Shown here: positions 61,962 to 64,000 of the stretch, piece by piece | Numbering within the stretch: position 1 is the first letter of the stretch | Layout of the letters: each line of letters opens with the position of its first letter | Assembly (NCBI GenBank): GCA_900239685.1 | Contig: OENT01000530.1 | Location: forward strand, 31,028-95,027 | Source: Rotaria macrura | Taxonomy: Eukaryota; Rotifera; Eurotatoria; Philodinida; Philodinidae | DNA: 64,000 nt | Direction: 5' to 3' | Notes under the pieces: generated by a model | The model's database searches: none | What the model was told of the DNA's origin: nothing | The model's input: only the letters and a program-made list of their open reading frames with translations | Program-made: the position numbers and the translations under genes

Positions 61962-63379
61962 CTATTCAAATAAATTTATAATCATCTTTTGATCGGATGG
62001 TGTACTATTTGTATGAATTACTTTGTCATTTGATATAATAGATGCTGTTTTTGTTTTAAACAAACTTATAAGCTCATTGCCAGATAGTAAAATCTTTCGT
62101 TGGTAATTTATTCGTAGTTGTCTTGAACCTTCCAGAACGAAGGCAAGTTCTTGTTGTTTTGATACAAAACAATGCTTACTCAAGCGTTCATATGATTTGT
62201 AGTCTCGCGTAACGATTTATGGTCTGATCCTGTAATAGTATTTAATATCACCTTTCTTTTAGGAGACGTACATTCAGATGAGATGATGGTGATAACAGTG
62301 GCAGCTGATCTGTTTGCAACAAGTGAAGACGCTTGAAGCAATGATCTAAACAATTACTAGAAGTATTACCCATTTCAACAGTCTGGGAAGCAATTTTACG
62401 AGCATAGCCCTAATGATCTTGTAATCGTTACTAAGAAGATAAAGACTTTTGATTACAGAAAAAGTAAATTCACAAAAATAAACAAGTTGATCATATTCCT
62501 GCAGCCGAATGAGAGCCATCATGGTGATCCGATAAGTAGCTGGCCTTAAAACAGAATCCATGTACTTTATATCTAGCGTACTTGTAATCGCACCCTGAGA
62601 TATTTGTGCAATCAGATCCTTTACTGTCATGATTTGTTTGACTACACCCATAGAACTCTTTGCCTAGAAAATATGACGAGTAAAAAAACAGGATTACGAT
62701 GAATATAGAATCTACTAACCAATTCTTCCGGGAATCCTACGTCAGCAGAATCAGTATCATCAACAACCGTTGTAAGAACGAAAAACAATGAAACAATTAG
62801 CAGCAGATTGAATAATAACTAACTGAAATATTTGCCAATATCACATTGCGAAATGGCTGAAATTTTCGTAATACTGAATGGAAAACCCAGGTTAACATAT
62901 GCATCTTGATGAATTTCATAAACGACAGTATCTTAAGTCGAAAGCATCTCAAATTCATCGGTATTTCGTGTGTTGAAGCCTATACATAGAGTATTAACAA
63001 TATCGAACATAAACAAAGCATACATTTTTGTTTGCAGTTGTTTCCCCATAGCACTATTTCATTTACAGCATTTTCTTCAAATCTGAAAATTATATTCTCC
63101 ATAAAACGCAAAAGAATTAAATATTGATCAATAATCAAACCATTTTGCAGCAATCTATTTTTTTTGTATTAATTCCCCTGGAGTAGCAGGGCCATCAGTA
63201 GGCCAAAATAAGAAACTAACTATTGTAGGATCAAAACAAGAATCATCCTTCGTTCTAATAATCATTTTGGAAATAGTATCACGTGTAGAATATACGCCTG
63301 ACATGAAATGAATGAAAACAATGTACTTATTGTATGAAAAGAAACTACATACCAGATTATTCAATTTCCAATGTTTCAC
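61962..63379 (-). CDS. Unrecognised multi-exon gene or pseudogene (minus strand)
   Basis: Coding-like exons: about 63160-63300 (FDPTIVSFLFWPTDGPATPG), about 62840-62990 (TVVYEIHQDAYVNLGFPFSI), about 62475-62672 (VVKQIMTVKDLIAQISQGAI; MALIRLQEYDQLVYF), about 62270-62425 (ARKIASQTVEMGNTSSNCLD) and 61962-62200 (ELAFVLEGSRQLRINYQRKI), ending in a stop. A 47-nt GTAATC-to-ATTAG intron joins the third and fourth in phase. An in-frame TAA lies at about 62952-62954 just before TVVYEIHQ. No signal peptide, membrane segment or known domain could be established. Confidence 0.4.
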
Positions 63380-63818
63380 TGGTGCAGATATTTTTTCTAC
63401 TTGTCATGTAAATATATGCATGAGATTCTCGATCAAACAAATGCCATTACAAGTTCTTAATAAAATAAGATACATATTATCAATTAATAACAAGAGAGAA
63501 ACAAACGTACCCCGACAAATCATTTCCACTGCTGTTCTACACAAACTATGGGACTAGAACAACCCTGCATCCGAAAAAATCATATCTGCCTCGTCGCAAA
63601 TAACTGTTAGGCAGCAATCATCCAAAATTTCATCAAACCAGCTTTATACATTTCGTCTAAAGTTTCATTAACCTATTACCCTATGGCAACTTGATTATTT
63701 GGCAAAAACTTTGCGGGTCAATGCCTGACAACCAATTTAAGCATATTCCACAACACTTTCGTCCATTCCGACTTGCCATTAGCCAAACATAAGATTACTC
63801 AATATTAACAATAGAGTA

Positions 63819-64000
63819 GGGGTGTCAATTTATATTTACTTTTCATTTAATTTACGAGTAAATTAAATTACCCATAATTTAAATTTATTTTAAATATAAA
63901 TATTTTTGATCCGTAATTTATATTTAAAATAAATATAAATTGTCATAAGTTATAATTTATTATAAATATAAATTACGATAAGTTATATTTATTTTTAAAA
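63819..64000. repeat. AT-rich self-complementary element starting with a hAT-like end, cut by the window
   Basis: Begins GGGGTGTCAATTTATATTTA and continues as nearly pure A/T made of AAATTTAT, TAAATATAAAT and their complements to the window end. A GGGGTGTCAA terminus is a common end of hAT-type elements. The interior is built of one short motif and its complement, as in the other hairpin blocks. Confidence 0.45.

Noticed and set aside
1-64000. Search for CRISPR arrays, operons or bacterial genes
   Set aside because: None seen; tandem units at the left end are LRR exons, and the genes are spliced and eukaryotic.

Overview
The window looks like AT-rich nuclear DNA of a bdelloid rotifer (Adineta/Rotaria type). 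The evidence is short GT-AG introns of about 45-70 nt in almost every gene, short interstitial copies of TGTGGG/CCCACA (the telomere repeat reported for bdelloids), a decayed mariner copy, and several hairpin-type mobile elements. The species call is an inference; the animal, intron-rich character is read directly from the sequence. Two single N bases (17629, 51612) mark small assembly uncertainties.

Layout. 1-663 (+): 3' end of a leucine-rich-repeat (NLRC/RNI-like) gene in which each exon is one repeat. 1885-2338 (-): dead mariner transposase abutting telomere-like GT repeats. 2.5-12.2 kb: gene-poor, with a possible small DnaJ-type zinc-finger gene (7916-8173, -) and scattered coding-like islands. 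12257-15137 (+): acyltransferase-3 membrane protein split by a 1.5 kb intron or insertion. 15.1-23.8 kb: repeat-rich, with at least two long hairpin elements (18529-18818, 19294-19696), motif-dense blocks and telomere-like motifs, and one B-box/coiled-coil gene (19970-20551, -). 23849-24847 (+): endonuclease/exonuclease/phosphatase-family enzyme. 26365-28170 (-): MORN-repeat protein with a large internal duplication.

30400-49722 (-) is one very large gene whose 34 exons I could join in frame from ATG to stop: a LRRK-type ROCO kinase (ankyrin, LRR, Roc GTPase, COR, kinase, WD40; about 2,684 residues). Its kinase has a Leu in place of the Arg of the HRD/YRD motif and Ser in place of the Gly of DFG. 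A two-exon Tctex1-type dynein light chain gene (40314-40789, +) lies antisense inside its 16th intron. 51741-52408 (+) is an ARF-family GTPase. 52.4-58 kb is gene-poor and holds a third hairpin element with 10-bp perfect terminal inverted repeats (54748-55067) and a perfect 36-bp palindrome. 58096-58473 (+) is an unrecognised Cys/Trp-rich protein. 60.3-63.4 kb (-) holds fragments of one or two genes I do not recognise. The window ends inside an AT-rich repeat that starts with a hAT-like GGGGTGTCAA.

There are no operons. The genes are independent eukaryotic units; several encode signalling or scaffold functions (LRRK, ARF, MORN, B-box, LRR), but nothing in the sequence shows that they form one pathway.
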